From Pedobacter nutrimenti (GTDB taxonomy: Bacteria; Bacteroidota; Bacteroidia; Sphingobacteriales; Sphingobacteriaceae): a stretch of DNA of 64,000 bases. The notes under the pieces were generated by a model. It had not been told where the DNA came from and searched no databases. It worked only from the letters and a program-made list of their open reading frames with translations. Every line of letters begins with the position of its first letter. The stretch's first letter is position 1. The DNA is taken from contig NZ_QKLU01000003.1 in the NCBI RefSeq assembly GCF_003208655.1, forward strand, positions 310,001-374,000, read 5' to 3'. The translations under genes were made by a program, and so were the position numbers. Below, piece after piece: positions 9,335-18,448 of this stretch.

Positions 9335-9892
9335 TTATCTGAATTCCGATTCGTTTTTCAGGACCATTTGCTGAAGAAATTGAAACCCTTTTACCAGGTG
9401 ATCTTCCACGGTCCTGATGGATATATCCAGTAAGTTTGCTATTTCTTTATAGCTGAAACCTTCAATTCTGTACAGGTAAAAGATAAGGCGCCTTCGTTCT
9501 GGAAGCTGATCAATAAGGGCATAAAGCATTCGGTTGCGGTCTTTATTTTGTAAGACCTGGTCCGGGGTTTCTTTCAGATCAATAATTTCCGGCGCTTCAT
9601 CTTCACCATCTAGATGCCAGAAGCCAGGCTTTGGGCTTTTGTGATAATTGAGGGATGCATTTTTGACGGCACGGAAAAGATAGGCTTTTTCATTGGAGAG
9701 CATGGTGTTGTTTTTCCATACGGAGATGAATACGTCATTTAAAATGAGTTGCGCCTCCTCGGTATCCTTGACCAGATAAACCGCATACTTTTTAAGTGTT
9801 GGGTACATACGCCGGTAAAGATCTTCGAATGTTTTTTCATCGAATTCCCTTCCTTGATAACCTTCGGATCCGGCAGTATTGTTTTCGCCCAT
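9335..9892 (-). CDS. RNA polymerase ECF sigma factor (FecI/Bacteroidota type)
   Basis: 185 residues with region 2 (FEDLYRRMYPTLKKYAVYLV, NDVFISVWKN) and region 4 (LPERRRLIFYLYRIEGFSYKEIANLLDISIRTVEDHL, the helix-turn-helix being the SYKEIA...TVEDH part). It should direct transcription of the susC operon when freed by FecR. A -7-like TAATTTTG occurs on its strand at 9905-9912, only 12 bp before the ATG, without a matched -33 box. Confidence 0.94.
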   Translation of the reverse strand: MGENNTAGSEGYQGREFDEKTFEDLYRRMYPTLKKYAVYLVKDTEEAQLILNDVFISVWKNNTMLSNEKAYLFRAVKNASLNYHKSPKPGFWHLDGEDEAPEIIDLKETPDQVLQNKDRNRMLYALIDQLPERRRLIFYLYRIEGFSYKEIANLLDISIRTVEDHLVKGFQFLQQMVLKNESEFR

Positions 9893-10195
9893 AAACTATT
9901 TGGCCAAAATTAGAGCCGCCAAATGACAGGCATATTAACTGAATATTAAATGCTAATGATTCCGGAGGTAAATTGAACCTCGAAAGACTGAAGTTTCAGG
10001 GCGTGTTTTTGAAAAGCCTTGGGCTGGGTTGATTATACCAGATGCCCTAAACCCCAGCAATTGGGTAGCCTACCTTAAAAAGATATAACGATATTCTAAC
10101 CTCCTCTTAAGGTGTTGCCGGATAGCCTCTAATGCTGATGGTCTACTTTTGCTTTCATCAGGTATTTTATTTCTTAAACCATTTAAATACAATTT
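9893..10195. other. 303-bp divergent intergenic region between sigma gene and second susC
   Basis: No gene seen. On the plus strand a -7 box TACTTTTG lies at 10144-10151, 45 bp before the susC ATG; the nearest TTG (10115-10117) is 26 bp away, longer than the usual ~20. On the minus strand TAATTTTG lies at 9905-9912. An imperfect inverted repeat (GCTGGGTT near 10023, AACCCCAGC near 10052) sits upstream of the plus promoter and could be a protein site; this is not testable by eye. Confidence 0.45.
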
Positions 10196-13100
10196 ATGAA
10201 GCAAATTATACTCGCATGGATCTGCCTTTTTTTAGGCGCTCAGGCGTTTGCACAAAACAGAGTCATTGAAGGGAGCATCAGGGATGCGGTCACAGCAGAA
10301 CTCCTTCCCGGGGTTACCGTAAAGGTTTTCAACAGCAATATAGGAACAACTTCTGACGGGACCGGGCACTATAAATTAAATGTTCCGCCTGGCTATTTTC
10401 AGTTAAAATATTCTTTCATTGGATATAAGGATACGCTTATTACATTAAAGTCCGGAAACGGGCCACAGGATATTCTATTGAGCCCATCTGCACAGTTTCT
10501 CCAGGGAGTTGTTATTGCAGGTTATACCAGTCAGAGCAGGGAAAAATTAACGGGGTCCATTTCAAAAATTAAGGGGGCCGATGTGGGCGCTGCACCGGTT
10601 GCTTCTTTAGACCAGGCCTTGCAGGGGCGCGTACCGGGGGTGTACGTAGCCTCTGCATCTGGTTTGCCAGGTACGCCGGGCCGGGTGACCATACGCGGCA
10701 TTGGCTCTTTGCAGGGTGGAAATACCAATCCACTTTACCTCATTGACGGCGTACCGGTTGAGCCGGCTTCCTTTGCAGCTTTTAATCCTGAGGATTTTGA
10801 ATCTTATACTGTACTAAAAGATGCGGCCTCAACGGCACAATATGGTTCAAGGGCAGCGAATGGGGTAATTGTAATTACCACGAAAAAAGGACACAAAACG
10901 GCTGATGGAAAACTAATGGTGCACTATCAAAACCAGTTTGGTTTTTCTCAGGTCAACAATTCCAAATGGAACATGATGAACAGCGAGCAGCGATTACAGT
11001 TTGAGGAAATGCTTAAAGATCCCGCTTTTCCCGGCTGGCAATATTCAAGGAAAAACAATGTTAACCCTGATGGCAGCCTGAAAACAGAAGCGGATTATAA
11101 TTTTGGGGACCACTTTCTGGATAGTTTGAGAGGTGTTAACAATCATTTGAAAAAATATCTGCTCAGAACCGCATTCACCCAGTCACACCATCTGGATGTT
11201 TCGGGCGGGACTGATCAAACTACTTATTATCTTTCTGGAGCTTATTTTCAACAGAACGGGGTATTGCGCAACTCAGGTCTGGACCGTTTCAGTTTAAGGT
11301 CCAATGTCGAACACCGGAGTGGAAAACTGAAACTGGGCCTGAATATAGGATTAGGGTATGTCCGCTCTAAAATAACTGAAGGTGATTTTAATGTATCCGA
11401 AACCAATCCTGTAGCTGCATTGTATTTCTCTTTACCTTATGAAAACCTTTTTAACCCCGACGGGACACTGGCTACCGGTACCAATAAATATGGGGCCAAT
11501 GCACTTTCTATGTATCAGGACATCAGCCGGCAGCAAAACCAATTGAAAAGTGTACTCTCCGCCAATATTTCTTATCTGTTGGCCCCAGGTTTAAAATTAA
11601 TGGGAAATGCGGGGCTGGACTTCCAGCAGATGCACAACACCGGCTATATCCGTCCGGATTCCTATTTGGGAAGCCTGGTAGACCGGGGAGCAGCGGGGAG
11701 TTATCAGAACGGTTATGTCAATAAACTGGGGATGATTGCCACTGCAGGCCTGTTGTATACCAGGTCCTGGGGCAAGCATGAAATTGAAGGGAATCTGCTT
11801 ACCGAAGTGAATAAAAATACATTGAGCAGCTCTGGTTTTACTGGCTATGGCTTGATTCCTGGAATTATAGGTACACCTGCCGGCATCAGTCCGGGAACAA
11901 ATGAAAATGCTTTTATTCCTTTGCTCAACGGTCAAAAATCTCAAAGCATTTTACTTTCCCAGATCGGTTTGTTCCGTTATTCTTTTGATCATAAATACAC
12001 TTTCACCGCAAGTTTACGCCGGGATGGGTCATCCAGGGTGCCGGAAAGCAACCGTTACAGAATGTTTTATGCTTTGGGTGGTAGCTGGAACATTTCCGGG
12101 GAAGATTTCATGAAAGAAGGGAGTGTGTTCAGTAGTCTCCGTTTACGTGCAAGTTATGGGCGTACCGGGAATGCTTCAGGTTTTGCCAGTGACTTTGGAT
12201 ACCGGTCTCTTTACGGGGCAGCGGGCTATGGGGGGAAACAGGGGCTGATCCCTGTATTTCCAGGAAACCCGGCTTACAACTGGGAACTAAACGATATGGG
12301 TAATGCAGGACTGGAATTTGGATTTTTAAAGGACCGGATCCGGGGAAGTATTGATGTATACAACCGGATGACCTCTAATCTTTTTATTCAGAAACGCTTG
12401 TCTTATACTTCCGGTTTCGAAAGTATGGCCGCAAATGCCGGAAAAATCAGGAACAGGGGCATAGAGATGTTTCTGGAAGGGGACGTGGTACAGCAGAATG
12501 ATTTTAAACTAAGCCTGGGACTTAACCTGGCTTATAATAAAAACAGGATAATGGATCTGGGAGGGCCAGATCAGGTCGTGACCGATGATTATTCCATTAA
12601 CAGGGTCGGTATGCCTTTAGGCCAGTTCTATATGGTCAGATGGGCGGGGGTAAATGCCCAGACCGGGGCACCGCAGTACCTGGACGCTTCAGGAAACATC
12701 ACCTCTACTTTTAATCCCGACGATGCGGTGCCGGTAAAAGGTTCTTTTGACCCCCCATTGAAAGGAGGATTTAATATTAGTCTGACCTATAAAAGATTTG
12801 AGCTGAATACCATGTTCACCTTTATCAAAGGAATGTACCGTTTGAATACAGCCGAACTGTTCAGGACCTCTGCTGATCCGAACTATAGGCAATACAATCA
12901 GTCGGTAGAGATGCTGGATATGTGGCAAAAACCTGGTGACATCAGTATGAACCCGGGAGCAGCTTACCCACGCTATATGACAGACCGCGAATTACAAAAT
13001 GCAGATTACATTAAACTTCGTAATGTCCGCTTGGCTTACAGGGTTCCAGGATTTAAAAAAATGGGCAAATCCACGACAATGCAGGTGTTTCTACAGGGGC

Positions 13101-13219
13101 AAAACCTAATTACCTGGACCAGGTTCAAAGCCTTTGATCCTGAAGACGACAACAACTGGTACCAGTATGAATATCCATTGCCACGGACCATTACTGCAGG
13201 ACTGAGCTTAACTTTTTAA
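10196..13219 (+). CDS. SusC/RagA TonB-dependent receptor (no STN domain)
   Basis: 1007 residues: signal peptide (MKQIILAWICLFLGAQAFAQ), carboxypeptidase-regulatory-like domain (~23-105), plug with TIRGIGSLQGG and PLYLIDGVPVEP, and a large barrel ending in the aromatic-terminated strand GLSLTF. It lacks the STN extension, so it is not a FecR-signalling receptor although it lies head-to-head with an ECF sigma gene. Pairs with the SusD gene 27 bp downstream. No catabolic enzyme follows, so the ligand is unknown. Confidence 0.94.
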   Translation: MKQIILAWICLFLGAQAFAQNRVIEGSIRDAVTAELLPGVTVKVFNSNIGTTSDGTGHYKLNVPPGYFQLKYSFIGYKDTLITLKSGNGPQDILLSPSAQFLQGVVIAGYTSQSREKLTGSISKIKGADVGAAPVASLDQALQGRVPGVYVASASGLPGTPGRVTIRGIGSLQGGNTNPLYLIDGVPVEPASFAAFNPEDFESYTVLKDAASTAQYGSRAANGVIVITTKKGHKTADGKLMVHYQNQFGFSQVNNSKWNMMNSEQRLQFEEMLKDPAFPGWQYSRKNNVNPDGSLKTEADYNFGDHFLDSLRGVNNHLKKYLLRTAFTQSHHLDVSGGTDQTTYYLSGAYFQQNGVLRNSGLDRFSLRSNVEHRSGKLKLGLNIGLGYVRSKITEGDFNVSETNPVAALYFSLPYENLFNPDGTLATGTNKYGANALSMYQDISRQQNQLKSVLSANISYLLAPGLKLMGNAGLDFQQMHNTGYIRPDSYLGSLVDRGAAGSYQNGYVNKLGMIATAGLLYTRSWGKHEIEGNLLTEVNKNTLSSSGFTGYGLIPGIIGTPAGISPGTNENAFIPLLNGQKSQSILLSQIGLFRYSFDHKYTFTASLRRDGSSRVPESNRYRMFYALGGSWNISGEDFMKEGSVFSSLRLRASYGRTGNASGFASDFGYRSLYGAAGYGGKQGLIPVFPGNPAYNWELNDMGNAGLEFGFLKDRIRGSIDVYNRMTSNLFIQKRLSYTSGFESMAANAGKIRNRGIEMFLEGDVVQQNDFKLSLGLNLAYNKNRIMDLGGPDQVVTDDYSINRVGMPLGQFYMVRWAGVNAQTGAPQYLDASGNITSTFNPDDAVPVKGSFDPPLKGGFNISLTYKRFELNTMFTFIKGMYRLNTAELFRTSADPNYRQYNQSVEMLDMWQKPGDISMNPGAAYPRYMTDRELQNADYIKLRNVRLAYRVPGFKKMGKSTTMQVFLQGQNLITWTRFKAFDPEDDNNWYQYEYPLPRTITAGLSLTF

Positions 13220-13246
13220 TTGATAAATCACTATAAAAACGAACAG

Positions 13247-14671
13247 ATGAAACTAAATCATATCTTAAAAAAGACACTGCCTTTGCTTTTGTTTCTGGGC
13301 ATATGCTCCATGTCTTCCTGTAAAAAAATGTTGGACATAAAACCCTCGGACCAACTCGATCAGGCCGATGTTTTTTCTTCGGTCGCTAAGCTGGAAATGG
13401 GCGTTACTGGTGTGTATGAAGGCTGGTATCCGGAATATGCCTTGAGGATCGGGACTCTGATGGCCGACGAATGTAGGATAGGCCCGCAGAATTCAGGCGT
13501 GAGTTCAGCTGGACAAAACCTGTTTCGCTGGACATTTTCCTCTGTTGATGAAGAAATACTTGCACCCTGGAAAAACGATTATACCGTTATAGACCGGGTA
13601 AACCGTTTGTTAAAAGGTTTACCGGCAGTGCCTGTGAAAAATGAAAAAGAAGCTGGGCAACTCAAAGCCATCAAGGGAGAACTGCTGGCCATAAGGGCCT
13701 GTCTGCATTTTGAATTGTACCAGGTTTATGCCTACTCCGGTGTCTACCGTGCGGAAGCTTATGCAGTGCCTTATATGCTGGAATCCAGTATTTCAAGTCA
13801 GCCTTCACGTCCTTTATCAGCTGCTTTTTTTGATTTATTCTATAAAGACCTGGACAATGCAGAACCATTGCTAAACAACGACAGCAATGTGCGCTTGGGC
13901 TTGAATGCTTTATGGGCGTTGCGGGCAAGGGCTGCTTTGTATACTCAAAAATATAATGAGGCCGTTTTGTATGCCGGCAAAGTTATAAAGCAAGTGCCTT
14001 TAGCAGGCAGGTCGGGTTTTGAAGCGATATGGACCGATCAGAATAACGCTGAGGTGATCTTTAAACTTAAAAGAACGGGCCTGAGCAAAATAAAACCGGG
14101 AGATCTTTTTTATAACATTAGTGCCGATAGGATGTTGTTCGTACCATCTGTTAAGTTAATGGCTTTGTATGACCCTGTTGCAGATGTGAGGTACACCAGC
14201 TGGTTTAAAACGGATTCTTCCCTGCCCGATAAAGGAGAGCTTGCTCAGTTTATCAGTAAGTATCAGGGAGAGAAAGGAACATTGAATTTAAGGGATTTGA
14301 AATTGTTCAGAACAGGAGAAATGTACCTCGTCCGGGCAGAGGCCGCTTTGTATAATGGCGATCAGCAAATGGCAGAAAAGGATCTTAACACCCTCAGAAC
14401 AGCAAGGATTCAAGGTTATTCAGATCAGCACTTTAACGATAAAAACCAGCTTCAGGCTGCATTATCTGCCGAACGCTTTAAAGAACTCCCTTATGAAGGG
14501 CAGCGGTATTTCGATTTGAAACGCCAAAACCTTCCCTTGGAACGTTCTGCTGAAGACGCTGAAAGCAGTTTTCTTGCTTTAGCGCCTGATGCATTGCATT
14601 ATTATATTCCCATTCCCCAGTCTGAGGTGATGGCCAATCCGAATATCCGTCCAAATAACAAAGGATGGTAG
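13247..14671 (+). CDS. SusD/RagB-like outer-membrane lipoprotein
   Basis: 474 residues from ATG 13247. An in-frame TTG at 13220 directly follows the susC stop but would put nine extra polar residues before the signal peptide, so ATG 13247 is preferred. Signal peptide and lipobox (LFLGICSMSSCKK, Cys ~25) are followed by MLDIKPSDQLDQADVFSS, the usual RagB opening. C-terminal FKELPYEGQRYFDLKR and YYIPIPQSEVMANPN are SusD hallmarks. It caps the SusC just upstream. The message ends at the hairpin 14697-14733. Confidence 0.94.
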   Translation: MKLNHILKKTLPLLLFLGICSMSSCKKMLDIKPSDQLDQADVFSSVAKLEMGVTGVYEGWYPEYALRIGTLMADECRIGPQNSGVSSAGQNLFRWTFSSVDEEILAPWKNDYTVIDRVNRLLKGLPAVPVKNEKEAGQLKAIKGELLAIRACLHFELYQVYAYSGVYRAEAYAVPYMLESSISSQPSRPLSAAFFDLFYKDLDNAEPLLNNDSNVRLGLNALWALRARAALYTQKYNEAVLYAGKVIKQVPLAGRSGFEAIWTDQNNAEVIFKLKRTGLSKIKPGDLFYNISADRMLFVPSVKLMALYDPVADVRYTSWFKTDSSLPDKGELAQFISKYQGEKGTLNLRDLKLFRTGEMYLVRAEAALYNGDQQMAEKDLNTLRTARIQGYSDQHFNDKNQLQAALSAERFKELPYEGQRYFDLKRQNLPLERSAEDAESSFLALAPDALHYYIPIPQSEVMANPNIRPNNKGW

Positions 14672-14696
14672 TATTGTAATTTACCTGTTGTGGTAA

Positions 14697-14733
14697 AAAA
14701 ACGGCCTGTCAAATTAAATGACAGGCCGTTTTT
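14697..14733 (+). terminator. Rho-independent terminator after second susCD
   Basis: Perfect 15-bp arms AAAAACGGCCTGTCA (14697-14711) and TGACAGGCCGTTTTT (14719-14733) with a 7-nt loop and following T-rich tail, 25 bp after the susD stop. Confidence 0.9.
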
Positions 14734-15335
14734 ATTTATAGAAGATGCTTTTATCTTTTCTAATGAAATTCTAAGGAATTTCTATTGAATCTCTAATGAT
14801 CTTTTTCATGACATGGATTTACCTTTGCGACGCATTTAAGAAATAACAGATTATAAAAATTAAAAACGAATCCTTATGGACAGTGGTCCCAGTCAATTCA
14901 TCAAATTATTAGACCCACCTCTTAAATAGCGTCCCTTAAATTCAAGCGGCCTGTTTATCCGGTACAATTTAAAAGGCCATGCTTAAAAAACATTTCAATA
15001 CCCCGTTTCCTCAAACCTCTGCATCAGTTAACAGAATTCCCGTACAATTTAATTCTCAACAAAAACGTCATTCCAAAAAAAATCTGCAAAGCCAGGGCGC
15101 AGGTTGTTTTTCATTTTCTTTGAAAACTTCTTACGACCCGGAGGTGCTCTGCAGTATTTGGCTTGCTGACCACTAGACTTCAGACAAAATACACGAACAA
15201 ATAAAGCCTGCTGTTTGCCGGAGGGGATAGTTATGCCATCATCGTACGGTTCAGTTGGGTTTTTACCCCGGCGATAAAGATATCGTCTGGCGAGCTATTG
15301 CAAAAAATATTTCATCAGAAAATGAATCCATAATT
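14734..15335. other. ~600-bp non-coding leader before third susC
   Basis: No convincing gene. A -7 box TACCTTTG sits at 14820-14827 with no matched -33 element, which would give a leader of about 500 nt. A 65-codon open frame at 14979-15176 has no recognisable features. An in-frame TTG/ATG extension of susC begins at 15255 but adds no signal-peptide-like sequence. Nothing else seen; a structured leader or undetected small RNA is possible. Confidence 0.4.
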
Positions 15336-18300
15336 ATGAAAATACTTCTAATAAAAGATATAAAACAGATACTGCTGTATGCGGCCATTAAAATAAAGGC
15401 TGAACATGAGTGTAAACTTATACTAACATTGCTATTGTTGCTATTCAGTTCGGTCACCCTGTTTGCACAGACTGTATTTAGCGGAAAAATCACCTCCACC
15501 AAAGGAGAAATCCTGCCAGGTGTAAGCGTTCATCTTGCCGGCACAAATACCGGAACAAGATCTGATTCAACTGGTACCTATACCATTCAGTTACGGGAAA
15601 AAGGTGGTACGCTTATTTTTAGTTATATAGGTTTTAAAAGCCAGGAAGTTAAAACCGGATCTTCTTCCGGCCGGCTGGATGTGGTTCTTGAACCTGCAGG
15701 CCAGGAGTTAACTGAAATCGTGATTACCTCCGGACTTGCTACAAATGTTAAAAGGAGTAATGCGGGCAATGCAATTGTTGCACTGCCTGCGGTCCGTTTA
15801 ACGGGCACAACGGCTCCCTCAACATTGGACGGGGCAATTAGCGGTAAAATAGTTGGTGCAACAATTACACAAATGAGTGGTGCGCCGGGCGGAGGGGTTT
15901 CTGTACAGTTGCGGGGAATTTCTTCCATTACCGGTAGCTCACAGCCGCTTTTTATTATGGACGGGGTGATCCTGAACAATGCAAGTTTTGATGCCGGAAG
16001 AGGTACAAGTGCATTTACCGGGGCCAATAGTATTTCCAAAGGACAGGATAATCTGGCCAATCGCCTGGCAGACATCAATGCCAATGATATTGAGTCGGTA
16101 GAAGTGTTAAAGGGACCAAGCGCAGGCGCAATTTATGGTACCCTTGCAAACGCTGGAGTGGTAATTATCACCACAAAAAAAGGGTTCAATGGTCCTACAA
16201 AAATTACGTTCAGCCAGGATGTCGCAGCGATCTCTGCGACCAAATTACTTCCTTATGGCAGTTGGGACGAAGAAAAAATAAAAGCGTTTTATTCAGATCC
16301 CAACCAGCAAAGTGCAGAAATTGCAGCCTACAGGCAGGCTAAGGCATCTGGCCGGATTTACAATTATCCAAAGGAAATTTATGGCCATACGGCCCTGGGC
16401 ACTTATAGTCAGCTGGGACTTAGCGGAGGATCGGAAAATACTAAATTTTATGTTTCGGGGGGGTACAACAACGAGAACGGGATTACAAAAAATACGGGTT
16501 TTAAACGGGCAAGCCTGCGGGCAAATATCAGCCACCGCATAAACGATCGCTGGGACCTTCAGTTCAATTCGGCTTATATGAACAATATAACCAACAGGGG
16601 CTGGGAAAACAATGACAATAACGGGGTAAATATCGGCACGAATTTAACCTCTTTGCCTTCCTATGCGCAGATCCATCGTCTGGAAGATGGTAGTTATCCG
16701 GTCAATCCTTACTATGCCGAAAACCCTTTCCATGTGTTGGATGCTTTTATCAATAGGGAAACCACCAATCGTTTTATTGAATCTTTCTCCACTTCTTATA
16801 CACTGATCAGAAAAGATCATCACCAGTTAAAAGCAAGTTTTCAGGGCGGAATAGATTATTTAATGACTGAGGCCAAACTTTATGCACCGGATGATGCGCA
16901 ATCACAACTGAATGCCATTAGCGGTTATCCAGGAGCATCCAGGTTTACCAATAACCGGAATGTGAACAGTAATTTTCAACTGGCATTGGTCAATACCCTG
17001 GATGGGGCAAGTTTTAGACACACCACCTCCGCTGGTTTGGTCCGCTTTAATCAGAACCTGAACATTCAGGCCGTGCAGGGTGAAGGCCTGCAAAGCGGAC
17101 AGATCAATCCGGTAAATGCTGCTGTGCGTTCAAATTACAGTTATTTTCAGGAGCTCATCAATACCGGTGCATTTTTACAGCATGAAGTGAACTGGAGGGA
17201 CCGCATCATTGCTACGGCGGCTTTAAGGATTGATAAGAATACAACCAATACCGCCTATAATACTTTTTATCCATTTCCAAAAGCTTCCCTGGCGGCAAAC
17301 CTGACAAATTTCGACTTCTGGAATATTCCTGCCATTAATCAGTTTAAACTTCGTGCCGCCTATGGACAAACGGGTGGACCGGCGGCTTTTGGAAGTAATT
17401 TCAGCCCACTGAACCCTACCGTATACCTGAATACTTTGGGGATTACCGCTCCGGTTACCATTGGAAACAATAAGGTCAAATACGAAATTGCCAGTGAAAT
17501 TGAATATGGTGCAGATTTTGGTTTTTTTAATAATTTAATTACCCTTGAACTCACGCTTTATACAAAAAAAGTAAAGAACCTATTACAGCCCTTTACATTA
17601 GCACCTTCTGTGGGTTATTCCAGTATCACCGGATACCCTATTGGTGATTTGCAAAATAAAGGTCTTGAAGTATCGCTTGGTGCCACCCCGGTCAATAAGG
17701 CCAATTTCAAATGGCATACCCAATTGAACTACTGGTACAACAGGAGCCTGATCACCCGGTTGGTTATCCCACCTTCAGCGGCTGGTCCAAACCTGGGCGC
17801 GCTCTATGGTTTTAATGAACTTAGGGTGGGACAGTCACCGACAGAGTTTGTAGGTACACCTTTAAAACCGGATGGAACATTAACCCGATATGGGGACGCA
17901 CAACCTAAGTTCCAGCTGACCAGTTACAACAAAATTGATTTTCTTAAGCATTTTGAACTTTCCTTTTTACTCCACTGGAGCTACAAAAGCTATGTGAGCA
18001 ATTTTACCAGGTTTCAACAGGATCAGGGTGGCCAGAGCCCCGACTGGATGGTGCCCACTCATTTTGATGCTTCCGGAAAACAAATTCCTGGAAATGCCAT
18101 TCCTACTGGTCTTGCCAGACAAATTGGTTTGAATGCCGGGTATTTTATTGAACCAGCCAGTTATTTAAAACTCAGAGAAATAGGTCTTAGCTATACTATA
18201 GATAAATACAGCTTAAAAAAACTTTTTGGGGATCATGTAAAGGGTGTTAAATTGGGTATATCTGGAAACAACCTCCTCACGATAAGCAAATATACCGGAC

Positions 18301-18410
18301 TGGATCCAGAAGTATCTGCATTTGGACAAACCTCTGTTGGCAGTAACTATGATATTGTAAGTGCGCCCTATACCAAAAGGCTGCTGTTCCACCTGGGCCT
18401 TGATTTCTGA
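15336..18410 (+). CDS. SusC/RagA TonB-dependent receptor of the GH114 locus
   Basis: 1024 residues from ATG 15336; an upstream in-frame start at 15255 would add 27 residues without a signal-peptide character. A long N-terminal region precedes the hydrophobic export segment (LILTLLLLLFSSVTLFAQ), followed by the carboxypeptidase-like domain (GKITSTKGEILPGVSVHLAG), plug with QLRGISSITGSSQPLFIMDG, and the barrel. No STN domain. The next genes are SusD and an endo-polygalactosaminidase-like lipoprotein, so the likely cargo is a galactosamine-containing oligosaccharide (inference). Confidence 0.93.
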   Translation: MKILLIKDIKQILLYAAIKIKAEHECKLILTLLLLLFSSVTLFAQTVFSGKITSTKGEILPGVSVHLAGTNTGTRSDSTGTYTIQLREKGGTLIFSYIGFKSQEVKTGSSSGRLDVVLEPAGQELTEIVITSGLATNVKRSNAGNAIVALPAVRLTGTTAPSTLDGAISGKIVGATITQMSGAPGGGVSVQLRGISSITGSSQPLFIMDGVILNNASFDAGRGTSAFTGANSISKGQDNLANRLADINANDIESVEVLKGPSAGAIYGTLANAGVVIITTKKGFNGPTKITFSQDVAAISATKLLPYGSWDEEKIKAFYSDPNQQSAEIAAYRQAKASGRIYNYPKEIYGHTALGTYSQLGLSGGSENTKFYVSGGYNNENGITKNTGFKRASLRANISHRINDRWDLQFNSAYMNNITNRGWENNDNNGVNIGTNLTSLPSYAQIHRLEDGSYPVNPYYAENPFHVLDAFINRETTNRFIESFSTSYTLIRKDHHQLKASFQGGIDYLMTEAKLYAPDDAQSQLNAISGYPGASRFTNNRNVNSNFQLALVNTLDGASFRHTTSAGLVRFNQNLNIQAVQGEGLQSGQINPVNAAVRSNYSYFQELINTGAFLQHEVNWRDRIIATAALRIDKNTTNTAYNTFYPFPKASLAANLTNFDFWNIPAINQFKLRAAYGQTGGPAAFGSNFSPLNPTVYLNTLGITAPVTIGNNKVKYEIASEIEYGADFGFFNNLITLELTLYTKKVKNLLQPFTLAPSVGYSSITGYPIGDLQNKGLEVSLGATPVNKANFKWHTQLNYWYNRSLITRLVIPPSAAGPNLGALYGFNELRVGQSPTEFVGTPLKPDGTLTRYGDAQPKFQLTSYNKIDFLKHFELSFLLHWSYKSYVSNFTRFQQDQGGQSPDWMVPTHFDASGKQIPGNAIPTGLARQIGLNAGYFIEPASYLKLREIGLSYTIDKYSLKKLFGDHVKGVKLGISGNNLLTISKYTGLDPEVSAFGQTSVGSNYDIVSAPYTKRLLFHLGLDF

Positions 18411-18448
18411 TCCGCTATCAAATTATTTCACCTTCAAAAAAAAGATTT

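Noticed and set aside
13220..13246. TTG start for the second SusD
   Set aside because: Would add nine polar residues before the signal peptide; ATG 13247 fits.
14979..15176. 65-codon open frame on the plus strand
   Set aside because: No signal peptide or domain pattern, in a leader region; not supported.
15623..16084. 153-codon minus-strand frame inside the third susC
   Set aside because: Shadow of the plus-strand SusC, with no domain of its own.
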